From Fidelibacterota bacterium (GTDB lineage: Bacteria; Fidelibacterota; Fidelibacteria; Fidelibacterales; Fidelibacteraceae), in contig JAOZRH010000001.1 of the NCBI GenBank assembly GCA_029931905.1, positions 187,764-197,384 on the forward strand: a DNA stretch of 9,621 nt, written 5' to 3'. The notes under the pieces were generated by a model. That model was given only the letters and a program-made list of their open reading frames with translations, did no database searches and was not told the DNA's origin. A program made the translations under genes and the position numbers. Below, piece after piece: positions 1 through 5,385 of this stretch. Positions within the stretch are counted from its first letter, which is position 1; the number at the start of each line of letters is the position of its first letter.

Positions 1-30
1 ATAATTGATTAACATTTTAATATTTATTCA

Positions 31-59
31 TTGACAACATCTGTTAAATAGTGTAAGTT
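31..59 (+). promoter_or_regulatory. Early-type promoter P1
   Basis: TTGACA (31-36), a 17-bp spacer, then TAAGTT (54-59) inside TAAGTTAGTAT. The same arrangement with the same 11-bp downstream block recurs at 1583-1616, and a related version lies on the - strand at 5609-5637. It sits about 40 bp before the first gene of the + strand cluster. The -35 box is a consensus sigma70 hexamer; the TAAGTT block is inferred to be or to include the -10 because its spacing is conserved. Confidence 0.75.
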
Positions 60-68
60 AGTATATAA

Positions 69-104
69 AATTAACTAAGGAATTAACTAAGGAATTAACT
101 ATGA
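69..104 (+). repeat. Three 12-bp tandem units containing the ribosome binding site
   Basis: AATTAACTAAGG occurs at 69-80 and 81-92, and a third copy (93-104) diverges only where the ATG begins. Each of the first two units carries an AAGG core. The second is correctly spaced from the ATG at 101 and the first lies 20 nt upstream. This could be a slippage-generated duplication of a Shine-Dalgarno unit that tunes translation, or neutral. Confidence 0.8.
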
Positions 105-412
105 TGGGACATAACCGACAGAGGCGATATAATGGCAAAGTATTTGTTAGGCGTTTATATGAAAATCAAGCTATTTGGGGAGAAACCAATAATCGGGGGG
201 CATATAAACGTAAGAATGATGTTATGATTATAGTTGATAAAGATGATATTGAATGGTTGCGTCAGGTAATGAAAGTTGGGTTTACTCGTAAGCAAGCAAG
301 GAATGGTGCACCTATCTTAACTGATGCGGATCATGCAGCAGATAAGAAACGGCAGCATAAATGGTCAAGGCAATTAGAACAATATGCTGATCCTGATACA
401 ATGATTAGATAG
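101..412 (+). CDS. Small basic protein, EWL-motif family member 1
   Basis: Not recognised as a named family. The protein has 103 residues from ATG 101 (102 from the adjacent ATG 104), with AAGGA seven bases upstream of 101. The N-terminal half is rich in Arg, Lys and Asn. Residues 40-61 (DVMIIVDKDD, EWL at 51-53, then M..GF) align with residues 84-105 of the protein starting at 1886 and 5-26 of the protein at 4631, so it belongs to a three-member paralog family in this window. It is the first gene behind promoter P1. The frame ends in TAG; if TAG were read as sense it would gain seven codons and stop at TAA 428-430, still before the next gene at 448. Function unknown. Confidence 0.8.
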   Translation: MMGHNRQRRYNGKVFVRRLYENQAIWGETNNRGAYKRKNDVMIIVDKDDIEWLRQVMKVGFTRKQARNGAPILTDADHAADKKRQHKWSRQLEQYADPDTMIR

Positions 413-447
413 CATCATATTCAGAAGTAACTAATGGAGAGTATTAA

Positions 448-708
448 ATGAATTTTACAATAGAGCAAAAGTCAACCATAGCATTAGCCATGGATTATGC
501 AATTCAATGGGAAGAATCGTTAATTGAAGCACATTCTACATGTTTTGATTCAGATGGTGATGAATTAAGAATGAAATGTAATGAAAATATTATTGCATTT
601 AAGAAATTACGTAAGAGATTTAACTTTGCAAAAGATTGTAGCATACGTTATAATGAAAGGGTTAGTGCTACATTGGACCGCATTGCAAAAGTGAAGGAAA
701 TTTTATGA
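448..708 (+). CDS. Hypothetical 86-residue helical protein
   Basis: Not recognised. It starts at ATG 448 behind GGAGAG and ends in TGA. The sequence is mostly charged and helix-forming with no predicted membrane segment or signal peptide. Cys, Lys and Arg are common in the C-terminal half. Its stop overlaps the next start by four bases (ATGA at 705-708), so it is probably translationally coupled to the zinc-ribbon gene that follows. Codon use is strongly A/T-ending like its neighbours. It is part of the P1-driven early cluster; no function is inferred. Confidence 0.8.
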   Translation: MNFTIEQKSTIALAMDYAIQWEESLIEAHSTCFDSDGDELRMKCNENIIAFKKLRKRFNFAKDCSIRYNERVSATLDRIAKVKEIL

Positions 709-887
709 ATGATAAAGTAGGTTTAGAGAAGTATTGTCCGTGGTGTAATACTGTGGCATGTGGAAGGGTAAAACATTTACCAAAGTTGATAGATGGTGAT
801 GTTATTAAGTGTCGGAACTGTAACAATAATGTAAAGGTTATTCAGTTTTTATATAATACAATGAGGTATGTTAAATATGATTCCTGA
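705..887 (+). CDS. Mini zinc-ribbon protein, 60 aa
   Basis: Four cysteines in two pairs, C11-x2-C14 (CPWC) and C36-x2-C39 (CRNC), are separated by 21 residues, the layout of a zinc ribbon that binds one Zn. A basic, hydrophobic tail follows (VKVIQF, residues 43-48). It starts at an ATGA overlap with the preceding gene and has AAGGA seven bases upstream. It ends in TGA inside the start region of the next gene. Such small phage ribbons often bind nucleic acid or a host protein; here that is inference. The partner and substrate are unknown. Confidence 0.8.
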   Translation: MNDKVGLEKYCPWCNTVACGRVKHLPKLIDGDVIKCRNCNNNVKVIQFLYNTMRYVKYDS

Positions 888-1068
888 TCCTATAGAACGG
901 ATGGCAAATAATATAGAGCGATTATCAGATTCTTTTATAGATGAATACACATGTATGGGTTGTAAAAAGGTGGTTGATTATGAATTGATTTATCTTTCGC
1001 CTTTAGGTGATGGTCCTGCATTATGTGTTGAGTGTGCTGGAATTGATATAACCTTAATGGGGAATTAA
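877..1068 (+). CDS. Mini zinc-binding protein, 63 aa
   Basis: Starts are possible at ATG 868 and 877. I prefer 877 because the ribosome binding site GAGG (863-866) is then ten bases away, whereas at 868 it would almost touch the start codon. C26-x2-C29 (CMGC) and C50-x2-C53 (CVEC) form a four-cysteine zinc site. The N-terminal 25 residues are helical (PIERMANNIERL). It overlaps the end of the preceding zinc-ribbon gene by 11 bases in another frame and ends in TAA three bases before the next start. Function unknown. Confidence 0.78.
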   Translation: MIPDPIERMANNIERLSDSFIDEYTCMGCKKVVDYELIYLSPLGDGPALCVECAGIDITLMGN

Positions 1069-1071
1069 ACT

Positions 1072-1263
1072 ATGATTGAATTAGTTGAAGTTATGCCTGT
1101 TAAACAAAAGGTAAGGATTAAGTGTGATTTAGTAATTCATGTAGATTATTTAGAAATGTTTACAACTATGTTATCGAAGTTTGATGAAGACAAATTATTA
1201 CATTTGTTAAATATAGATAGCATTGATGAATTAAGATCTAAGATTGAGGTTTGGAATGCATAA
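1072..1263 (+). CDS. Hypothetical 63-residue protein
   Basis: Not recognised. ATG 1072 follows the preceding TAA by three bases, with GGGGA a suitable distance upstream inside the previous gene. The sequence is an N-terminal beta-like segment (VRIKCDLVIHVDYLEM) followed by amphipathic helices (LLHLLNIDSIDELRSKIEVW). No cysteine pairs or membrane segments are present. It ends in TAA at 1261-1263, which also forms part of the ribosome binding region for the next gene, so it is packed within the same operon. Confidence 0.75.
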   Translation: MIELVEVMPVKQKVRIKCDLVIHVDYLEMFTTMLSKFDEDKLLHLLNIDSIDELRSKIEVWNA

Positions 1264-1273
1264 AGGAATTATT

Positions 1274-1501
1274 ATGTTAAGTGATATGAAGGCAAATTTA
1301 TATATACCCAATTGGATGTATGTTGTTTTATGTGTGATTTGGGGTAATGTTCTAATGGTTTATGCGGGGTTTAGTATTGCAGTTTGGAAGTTTAATGCAT
1401 ACATTCCTGAGATTGAGGGTAATTTAATAGAGTTTCTTTTATTGTTATTTACTGGTATAGCATGTATAGCAATGTCACTATATATTGTGAAGGATTCATG
1501 A
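1274..1501 (+). CDS. Small two-helix membrane protein, 75 aa
   Basis: I chose ATG 1274 because AAAGGA lies six bases upstream; an upstream ATG at 1256 has no such site. Two hydrophobic segments are visible: about residues 13-36 (MYVVLCVIWGN to IAVW) and about 50-71 (IEFLLLLFTG to SLYIV). They are joined by a short polar turn containing PEIEGN. This predicts an inner-membrane hairpin. Holins can look like this, but there is no lysis gene nearby and the position in an early cluster argues against it, so holin is not claimed. It ends in TGA overlapping the next tiny gene. Confidence 0.75.
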   Translation: MLSDMKANLYIPNWMYVVLCVIWGNVLMVYAGFSIAVWKFNAYIPEIEGNLIEFLLLLFTGIACIAMSLYIVKDS

Positions 1502-1575
1502 TGAATATTCATAATTTATTAATTGGAACTGTGGTGGCATTGGAAAGACTTATCATTATTTTAATCGGTGGATAG
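1498..1575 (+). CDS. Tiny hydrophobic peptide, 24-25 aa, ending in TAG
   Basis: ATG 1498 or 1501 overlaps the TGA of the preceding membrane gene. The peptide is a single hydrophobic stretch (LLIGTVVALE, then RLIIILIGG), consistent with a one-pass membrane peptide. It ends in TAG at 1573-1575. If TAG is sense, the frame continues for ten more codons (ILLDKFRKLV) to TAA at 1606-1608, a believable charged tail, but it would run through promoter P2. Either reading is possible. Because it is so short the gene itself is only moderately supported. Confidence 0.45.
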   Translation: MMNIHNLLIGTVVALERLIIILIGG

Positions 1576-1582
1576 ATTTTAC

Positions 1583-1616
1583 TTGACAAATTTCGGAAAT
1601 TAGTATAAGTTAGTAT
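1583..1616 (+). promoter_or_regulatory. Early-type promoter P2
   Basis: TTGACA (1583-1588), a 17-bp spacer, then TAAGTTAGTAT (1606-1616), identical in boxes and spacing to P1 while the spacer sequence differs. It lies 31 bp before the ATG at 1647 and starts a second early transcription unit. Confidence 0.75.
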
Positions 1617-1646
1617 TAAACAAACATTAATAAAAAGGAGTTTGAT

Positions 1647-1841
1647 ATGTATTTAGTTATATTTGAAGATGGTGAATTAGGTACAATGGAGAATATTGAT
1701 GAAAGTACTTATGAAACAGTTAAGGGTGGGTTGATAGATGTTGTACGGTTTAATGGTACTACATTTGAGCAATGGAATGGTAGTAATTGGGATGAAATTG
1801 ATAAATGTAATAGTTGTTATACTGGGTATAATATGGGTTAA
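1647..1841 (+). CDS. Hypothetical acidic 64-residue protein
   Basis: Not recognised. It starts at ATG 1647 behind a strong AAAGGAG. The protein is acidic and predicted mostly beta: MYLVIFEDGELG, then two possible strand pairs around VVRFNGTTFEQWNG and NWDEID. Two cysteines near the end (CNSC, 54-57) are a single pair without a partner. It is the first gene behind promoter P2 and has a good leader, so it is probably strongly expressed. It ends in TAA. Function unknown. Confidence 0.8.
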   Translation: MYLVIFEDGELGTMENIDESTYETVKGGLIDVVRFNGTTFEQWNGSNWDEIDKCNSCYTGYNMG

Positions 1842-1885
1842 TATCCATATAAAAGTTAAAAATTTAATATGCCGGAGATTAATTA

Positions 1886-2320
1886 ATGGATACTTTATTT
1901 AGATGTACTAAGTGTGGTAAATTATCTAACGGTGGCACCATAGAGGATCAAAAATCTATGGAAGATCATGAAGCTAATTGTATAGGAGAAAAGGATCATA
2001 GTAATTGGAATAAAGATCATATTGATTTAGAAAGCAATGAATACATTTATGTTGAACGCATCTGTGAAAGTGATCAGATCTTAGCAGAACTTAATAATAG
2101 GATTGTTAAACATAATTCGTTAAATGGTATCTGTGATGTTGTTATGATAATTGATACCAATACTGCTGAATGGTTAATGGGTCTTATGGGTGAAGGGTTT
2201 ATTATGAATAACATGGGTGAGTTTGATAATGATCCTGATAGTGATAATAAAATGGCTACAAAAATCTTACACTATAGGTCTTCAGACCGTAAAGCCCAAT
2301 CCTTTAGGTTTGGGATATAA
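1886..2320 (+). CDS. EWL-motif family member 2 with N-terminal zinc site; 3' end replaced by IS insertion
   Basis: ATG 1886 follows GGAG. Residues 7-32 carry C7-x2-C10, H28 and C32, a possible C2HC zinc site. Residues 84-105 (DVVMIIDTNT, EWL at 95-97, GF at 104-105) match the other EWL paralogs. The gene was split after codon 128 by an IS200/IS605-type element: bases after 2270 belong to the element and encode the last 16 residues (about HYRSSDRKAQSFRFGI). Joining 2270 to 4013 gives CAG GAA CTT CAT AAG AAA CTG TAA in frame, i.e. an original tail QELHKKL and a 135-residue protein. The present version swaps seven residues for sixteen and may still function, because the conserved region is intact. 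Confidence 0.85.
   Translation: MDTLFRCTKCGKLSNGGTIEDQKSMEDHEANCIGEKDHSNWNKDHIDLESNEYIYVERICESDQILAELNNRIVKHNSLNGICDVVMIIDTNTAEWLMGLMGEGFIMNNMGEFDNDPDSDNKMATKILHYRSSDRKAQSFRFGI
2267..2270 (+). other. TTAC insertion target of the IS element
   Basis: IS200/IS605 elements insert 3' to a short element-specific sequence without target duplication. TTAC directly precedes the left end inferred here and is the known target of IS608; the right end would finish in TCAC. In-frame repair of the interrupted gene when 2271-4012 is removed supports this boundary. It should also be the TAM of the TnpB nuclease. Confidence 0.65.
2277..2314 (+). repeat. IS left-end hairpins
   Basis: Two foldable palindromes: GGTCT-TC-AGACC (2277-2288), and 2295-2314 where CCCAA and CCT pair with AGG and TTGGG around a T-T mismatch. 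HUH Tyr1 transposases recognise such imperfect subterminal hairpins at the left end on single-stranded DNA. The second hairpin matches the frame of the right-end hairpin and is the better candidate. Confidence 0.65.
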
Positions 2321-2358
2321 GTTCCCTTAGCTTTAGCTGTTTTTATTGATAACTACAC

Positions 2359-2386
2359 TTGACAATTCTAATATAATACATATAAT
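2359..2386 (+). promoter_or_regulatory. tnpA promoter
   Basis: TTGACA (2359-2364), a 16-bp spacer and TATAAT (2381-2386), both perfect consensus. The predicted start of transcription falls at or next to the A of the tnpA ATG (2393), so the message may be leaderless, and no ribosome binding site is visible. The -10 differs from the TAAGTT block of the phage promoters, fitting a promoter that came with the element. Confidence 0.7.
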
Positions 2387-2392
2387 ACATTT

Positions 2393-2806
2393 ATGGAAAT
2401 CAATACACCTAATAAGAAATATAAAACTATTCACAGCTTAGTGTATAGCTGTCAATATCATGTAATCTTTTGCCCTAAATACCGACGCAGTGTTTTGACT
2501 GACGGGATAGATATAAGATTAAAAGAGTTGATAGTTGAGAAGCAGGAGGAGTATGGGTATACTTTAATAGAACTTGAAGTAATGCCAGACCATGTACATC
2601 TTCTGCTTGATGCTAACCCACAAATTGGCATAGTTAGCATAATTGCTAAGATTAAAGGCTATACTTCCAGTACTTTAAGAAAAGAGTTTCCTATACTAAA
2701 ACACAGACTACCATGTCTTTGGACCAGAAGTAAGTTTGTTTCCACCGTAGGTGCTGTCTCCTTAGATATAGTTAAACAGTATATAATAGACCAAAAAGGC
2801 AAATGA
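2393..2806 (+). CDS. tnpA: IS200/IS605 TnpA, Tyr1 HUH transposase
   Basis: This single-strand DNA transposase acts as a dimer to excise and insert the element through a 5'-phosphotyrosine intermediate. In the 137-residue sequence the N-terminal KYRR strand region (29-32), the HUH metal site in PDHVHLL (H67 and H69), the FVSTVG stretch (115-120) and the catalytic tyrosine Y130 with Q134 (QYIIDQ) are all present, and the length is normal for the family. One oddity is K114 in TRSKFVSTVG, where I recall an aromatic residue being usual. There is no TAG in frame. The ATG lies only seven bases after TATAAT without a Shine-Dalgarno, suggesting weak or leaderless translation. Its TGA overlaps the tnpB start by four bases. 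Confidence 0.92.
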   Translation: MEINTPNKKYKTIHSLVYSCQYHVIFCPKYRRSVLTDGIDIRLKELIVEKQEEYGYTLIELEVMPDHVHLLLDANPQIGIVSIIAKIKGYTSSTLRKEFPILKHRLPCLWTRSKFVSTVGAVSLDIVKQYIIDQKGK

Positions 2807-3909
2807 TGAAAATACTTAAGGGCATGAAATATAGAATATATCCAAATGTAGAGCAGCAGAAGTTGTTAGCTATACAGTTTGGACATGCCCGATTTGTATA
2901 TAATTCAACATTAGCTGCTCGGAAAACTTGTTATACAGAGACTGGTAAAGGGCTTTCCTTTAAGGATAGCTGTCGGTGGATAACTAACTTAAAGGTAAGC
3001 ACTGAGACTCTCTGGCTATCCCAAGCAGACTCTCAAGTCCTACAACAAAAAGCTAAGGATGTTAATACCGCCTATCAGAATTTCTTCAAAGGGTTAGCAA
3101 GTTATCCCCAATTTAAAAAGAAACACTCGGTACAATCAATCAGGTACCCACAAAGGGTACGCTTTCAAAAAAATTATACTTATCTACCTAAAGTAGGTCA
3201 GGTTAAAACTGTATTTCACAGACCCCTTGAAGGGGTGCAGAAGTCTACTACTGTGTCGAAAACCAAGACCGGTAAATACTTTATATCTACACTCTGTGAA
3301 ATTGAATTAGCCCCTACTACCCATATAAATGAGAATAGCAGCATAGGTATAGATTTAGGCTTAAAAGATTTCTATACCACTTCTGAAGGTACCAAAGTAG
3401 CTCACCCTAAACTTTTAAGAAAAGCTGACCGGGCTATTAAGATTTCTCAACGTAAGTTGAGCAAGACTAAGAAGCAGTCTGCTAATAGAGAAAAGGCTCG
3501 TATGCGTTTTGCTATAAAATGCGAACGTTTAGCTAATGCCAGAAAAGATTTCCTACATAAGCAGTCTACTTCTCTGACTTCGGAATACAGTTTCATAGGT
3601 ACTGAAAGTTTAAAAGTTAGAAATATGATGAGAAACCATTGTCTTGCTAAATCCATAGGAGATAGCAGTTAGTCTGAGTTTGTCAGACAGTTAAAATATA
3701 AAGCTACTTGGAAAGGTGGCACCGTTTTTAAGATAGATGCCTTCTTTCCAAGTAGCAAGACTTGCAGCCTATGTGGATATATTAATCAAGACCTAAAGCT
3801 ATCTGATAGAAATTGGCTTTGCCCAGACTGCAAAACAATTTTACATAGAGACATTAATGCTGCTGTAAATATTTTAGAACAAGCTACCGCAGGAGCTGTG
3901 GGATGTTAA
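2803..3909 (+). CDS. tnpB: TnpB RNA-guided nuclease, interrupted by an in-frame TAG at codon 290
   Basis: TnpB uses an omega RNA from the element's right end to cut DNA at sites next to a TAM, preserving the transposon at its original locus. Visible parts: an N-terminal helix-turn-helix-like region with MKYRIYPN (8-15); RuvC-I IGIDLGLK with D184; RuvC-II FIGTES with E268; zinc ribbon C321/C324 and C340/C343; RuvC-III HRDINAA with D350. Codon 290 is TAG (3670-3672); reading through it gives 368 residues, a normal IS605 TnpB length. Stopping there gives 289 residues lacking the zinc ribbon and D350 and so no nuclease. The family usually has Trp at this place (D-x-S-W-x-E-F, from memory), one G-to-A step from TAG. 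It may be suppressed in this phage or be a simple nonsense mutation. Confidence 0.88.
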
Positions 3910-4032
3910 CAAAAGCCTGTGGAGAAACAATAAGACTTAATTCTCAGTTTTGAGAAATAAGCAAGTTTCTATGAATCAGGAAGCCTAAAAGTTTTAGCTT
4001 TGGGTAGCTCACAGGAACTTCATAAGAAACTG
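3780..4032 (+). ncRNA. Probable omega RNA (reRNA) of TnpB with its guide
   Basis: In IS200/IS605 elements the TnpB guide RNA derives from the 3' part of tnpB and the right end, and its 3' extension beyond the element is the guide. The stretch 3910-4012 is non-coding with a hairpin next to the end. The guide would start at 4013 with AGGAACTTCATAAGAA. The 5' limit is a guess; RNA sequencing would set it. The guide plus TTAC equals the empty insertion site. Confidence 0.55.
3981..4012 (+). repeat. IS right end and hairpin
   Basis: AAGC-C-TAAAA-G-TTTTA-GCTT (3981-4000) forms a nine-pair stem with a bulged C, followed by TTGGGTAGCTCAC to 4012. GAATCAGGAAGCC before and GGGTAGCTCAC after are reminiscent of right ends of this family. 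The last four bases, TCAC, are the presumed right cleavage site paired with left TTAC. Confidence 0.7.
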
Positions 4033-4035
4033 TAA
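4013..4035 (+). pseudogene. Detached 3' end of the EWL gene that starts at 1886
   Basis: These 23 bases complete the codon begun by C2270 (CAG) and then read GAA CTT CAT AAG AAA CTG TAA, in frame with the gene interrupted by the transposon. They encode QELHKKL and a stop. They now lie downstream of the element without a start and serve only as flank, and as the guide region of the omega RNA. Confidence 0.75.
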
Positions 4036-4057
4036 ATAATTAAAGAGGTATTGTTAA

Positions 4058-4405
4058 ATGGGTGATCCAAATCAAAAATTGATGGACAAAATTCATGAAC
4101 GTTTGCGTAAATATAATATGATATTACCATGTCAATTAAGACATAATCATGTTAGTGCTGGATTTCAGCCAATGGATGGAACTAAGAAGGTTGATTTTGC
4201 ACAACCATCATATTCAATGAATGTTATTGATAGTGTAAATGGAACTACTGAAGATGGTATTATGTTGAATTTCGGTGGACCGGTCGGACAGGAACAAATT
4301 ATTAAAGTTGCAAATGATCTTGAAGGTTTCAGTGCATTCATTGATAGAATTGAATTAATGTGGCACCATATCAAATTTGCAGAATTAGAAAAAGGTAAAA
4401 AATGA
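4058..4405 (+). CDS. Hypothetical protein, EDG-x-x-LNF family, 115 aa
   Basis: Not recognised. ATG 4058 follows AGAGG. The first 40 residues are a basic helix plus linker. Residues 46-105 align well with residues 5-61 of the next gene product: P-x-[YF]-S-[MI]-N, then EDG-x-x-LNF (65-72), then a segment ending in GF-x-AFI (90-95) and a helix containing M. The two genes therefore arose by tandem duplication, this copy with an N-terminal addition. It ends in TGA overlapping the next start by four bases. It lies just downstream of the transposon and before insertion was probably in one operon with the EWL gene at 1886. Confidence 0.8.
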   Translation: MGDPNQKLMDKIHERLRKYNMILPCQLRHNHVSAGFQPMDGTKKVDFAQPSYSMNVIDSVNGTTEDGIMLNFGGPVGQEQIIKVANDLEGFSAFIDRIELMWHHIKFAELEKGKK

Positions 4406-4605
4406 TGAGTGAACCAGCATTTATTAAACCTACATTTAGTATTAATCGGTATGATAGAAATGGTGATATGTTTGAAGATGGTATTTATTTAAATTTTAAT
4501 TCAACCACTATTAAAATAACCGATTCTATTAAAGGATTTGATGCATTTATTGCACATTTAACTACAATGAGACAAGAGATATGTGATAACATTAAACCTG
4601 CCTAA
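4402..4605 (+). CDS. Hypothetical protein, EDG-x-x-LNF family, short copy, 67 aa
   Basis: Tandem paralog of the preceding gene, lacking its N-terminal 40 residues. The motifs are EDGIYLNF at 25-32 and GFDAFI at 45-50, with a C-terminal helix to residue 62. ATG 4402 overlaps the upstream TGA (ATGA), and ATG 4405 is an equal alternative. AGGTAAAA lies just upstream, inside the previous gene. It ends in TAA. The compact shape suggests a small soluble alpha/beta domain; function unknown. No cysteines form a metal site. Confidence 0.8.
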   Translation: MMSEPAFIKPTFSINRYDRNGDMFEDGIYLNFNSTTIKITDSIKGFDAFIAHLTTMRQEICDNIKPA

Positions 4606-4630
4606 AAAGGGCAAAATAAGGATAATGAAC

Positions 4631-4792
4631 ATGAAATCTAATATTGATATTAAATTAGAACAAGAAGTTGCTGAATGGTTAAAGGAATTGATGCGTAATT
4701 CATTTTGTAGATTTCCACAAGATGAAAGTGAGTATGATAAAAAAAATCGGGAACACTTATTTAATATGTTATCTGTTAAACTACCAGATTAA
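4631..4792 (+). CDS. EWL-motif family member 3, 53 aa
   Basis: Two ATGs are in frame at 4625 and 4631. I prefer 4631 because AAGGA (4618-4622) is eight bases away there and only two from 4625. The protein is the minimal version of the family: NIDIKLEQEV then EWL at 15-17, M21 and F25, followed by a charged helix rich in D, E and K, ending in a leucine-containing tail (FNMLSVKLPD). The two longer members carry N-terminal additions, so this copy defines the core domain. It ends in TAA, and the promoter/operator region follows. Function unknown. Confidence 0.75.
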   Translation: MKSNIDIKLEQEVAEWLKELMRNSFCRFPQDESEYDKKNREHLFNMLSVKLPD

Positions 4793-4824
4793 GAATTAGA
4801 CTTATATCAATAAAAAAATAATAC

Positions 4825-4859
4825 TTGACAACATATATCCATGTATGATACGTGGATAT
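4825..4859 (+). promoter_or_regulatory. Promoter P4 overlapping a palindromic operator
   Basis: TTGACAACAT (4825-4834) repeats the -35 block of P1 exactly. The -10 is weaker: TACGTGGATAT (4849-4859) matches TAAGTTAGTAT at 7 of 11 positions with an 18-bp spacer. The putative -10 lies inside the right arm of the palindrome at 4833-4861, an arrangement typical of a repressed promoter. It drives the gene at 4931. Confidence 0.55.
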
Positions 4860-4861
4860 AT
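4833..4861. repeat. 29-bp near-perfect palindrome (candidate operator)
   Basis: Arms ATATATCCATGTAT (4833-4846) and ATACGTGGATATAT (4848-4861) are reverse complements except for one position, around a single central G. 13 of 14 pairs match and the odd one would be a G-U pair in RNA. It starts two bases after the -35 hexamer, so a dimeric repressor bound there would block polymerase. An RNA hairpin at the 5' end of the message is the alternative. Confidence 0.7.
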
Positions 4862-4930
4862 GTTCTATTTAGATTCGTAGGTGCTGAGTTCTTCTTCTTC
4901 CTTATAACTTTTAATAGTAGGAGAATTTTA

Positions 4931-5152
4931 ATGGAAACGTGTACACTTAACCCAACCAAACAAAGTAGTTATCTAAATTTCATTTCTGCATTACATATTA
5001 ATGTAAATTTTGCCATCATTGATGGTTCTATTAGTCAACATGCATTAAATTTATGTGTTCAGAAAGCACAATTGCGGACAATGCAAATGGATGACAATAT
5101 GAAAGAATTAAATGAATTGTCAATTCAAAGAAGAAAGCTTCATAACTATTAG
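4931..5152 (+). CDS. Hypothetical 73-residue protein ending in TAG
   Basis: I chose ATG 4931 because AGGAGAA lies directly upstream and upstream codons of the frame fall within the promoter. Not recognised. The protein is helical, with a C-terminal charged coiled segment (MDDNMKELNELSIQRRKLHNY split around residue 62). It ends in TAG at 5150-5152. If TAG were sense here the frame would run 35 further codons to TGA 5258-5260 and overlap the convergent gene 5174-5374 by 87 bases. Such an overlap is unlikely, so TAG is probably a true stop for this gene. It is separated from the convergent - strand gene by 21 bases without a visible terminator. Confidence 0.7.
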   Translation: METCTLNPTKQSSYLNFISALHINVNFAIIDGSISQHALNLCVQKAQLRTMQMDDNMKELNELSIQRRKLHNY

Positions 5153-5173
5153 AAAATATGTATTCAAAATTGG

Positions 5174-5374
5174 TTAATATCCTTCATGGATTTTTATCAT
5201 CATTCCATTTTCTTCAATGTCCTGTTTAAATGTTTCTTTGTCATAAGGATATTTATCTGATTCAAAATCATCTGGATATCTAACTTCATATTTAAATACG
5301 TATTCCCAATATTTTTTATAAAGTTCTTCAAATTCTTTTAATTGTTTAGGATTTTTAATATTTATATAACTCAT
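5174..5374 (-). CDS. Hypothetical acidic/aromatic 66-residue protein
   Basis: Not recognised. The start codon at 5374 has AGGA upstream; the frame ends in TAA. The sequence is rich in Tyr, Lys and Glu, with a long amphipathic helix (LKEFEELYKKYWEYVFKYEV) and an acidic second half (DKETFKQDIEENG). No cysteines. It is the second gene of a two-gene unit behind the - strand promoter at 5609-5637, eleven bases after the zinc protein gene. It carries no in-frame TAG, unlike the - strand genes further right. Confidence 0.75.
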   Translation of the reverse strand: MSYINIKNPKQLKEFEELYKKYWEYVFKYEVRYPDDFESDKYPYDKETFKQDIEENGMMIKIHEGY

Positions 5375-5385
5375 ATGTATTCCTA

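Larger units (their letters stand above)
2271..4012 (+). mobile_element. IS200/IS605-family transposon (tnpA-tnpB)
   Basis: A 1742-bp element with a Tyr1 HUH transposase gene overlapping a tnpB gene, and subterminal hairpins at both ends instead of inverted repeats. Left hairpin 2295-2314 and right hairpin 3981-4000 share the frame AAGCC...TTTGGG. Ends were set from the TTAC target, the TCAC right terminus and the perfect in-frame repair of the interrupted gene. The interior looks less A/T-biased in codon choice than the flanks, as expected of a recent arrival. No target duplication is seen, as normal for single-strand peel-and-paste transposition. Confidence 0.88.

Noticed and set aside
69..104. 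CRISPR-like repeat
   Set aside because: The 12-bp units are directly adjacent without spacers and contain the ribosome binding site.
1274..1575. Holin-like lysis cassette
   Set aside because: Two small membrane proteins alone are not enough; no endolysin or spanin is nearby and the position is in the early module.
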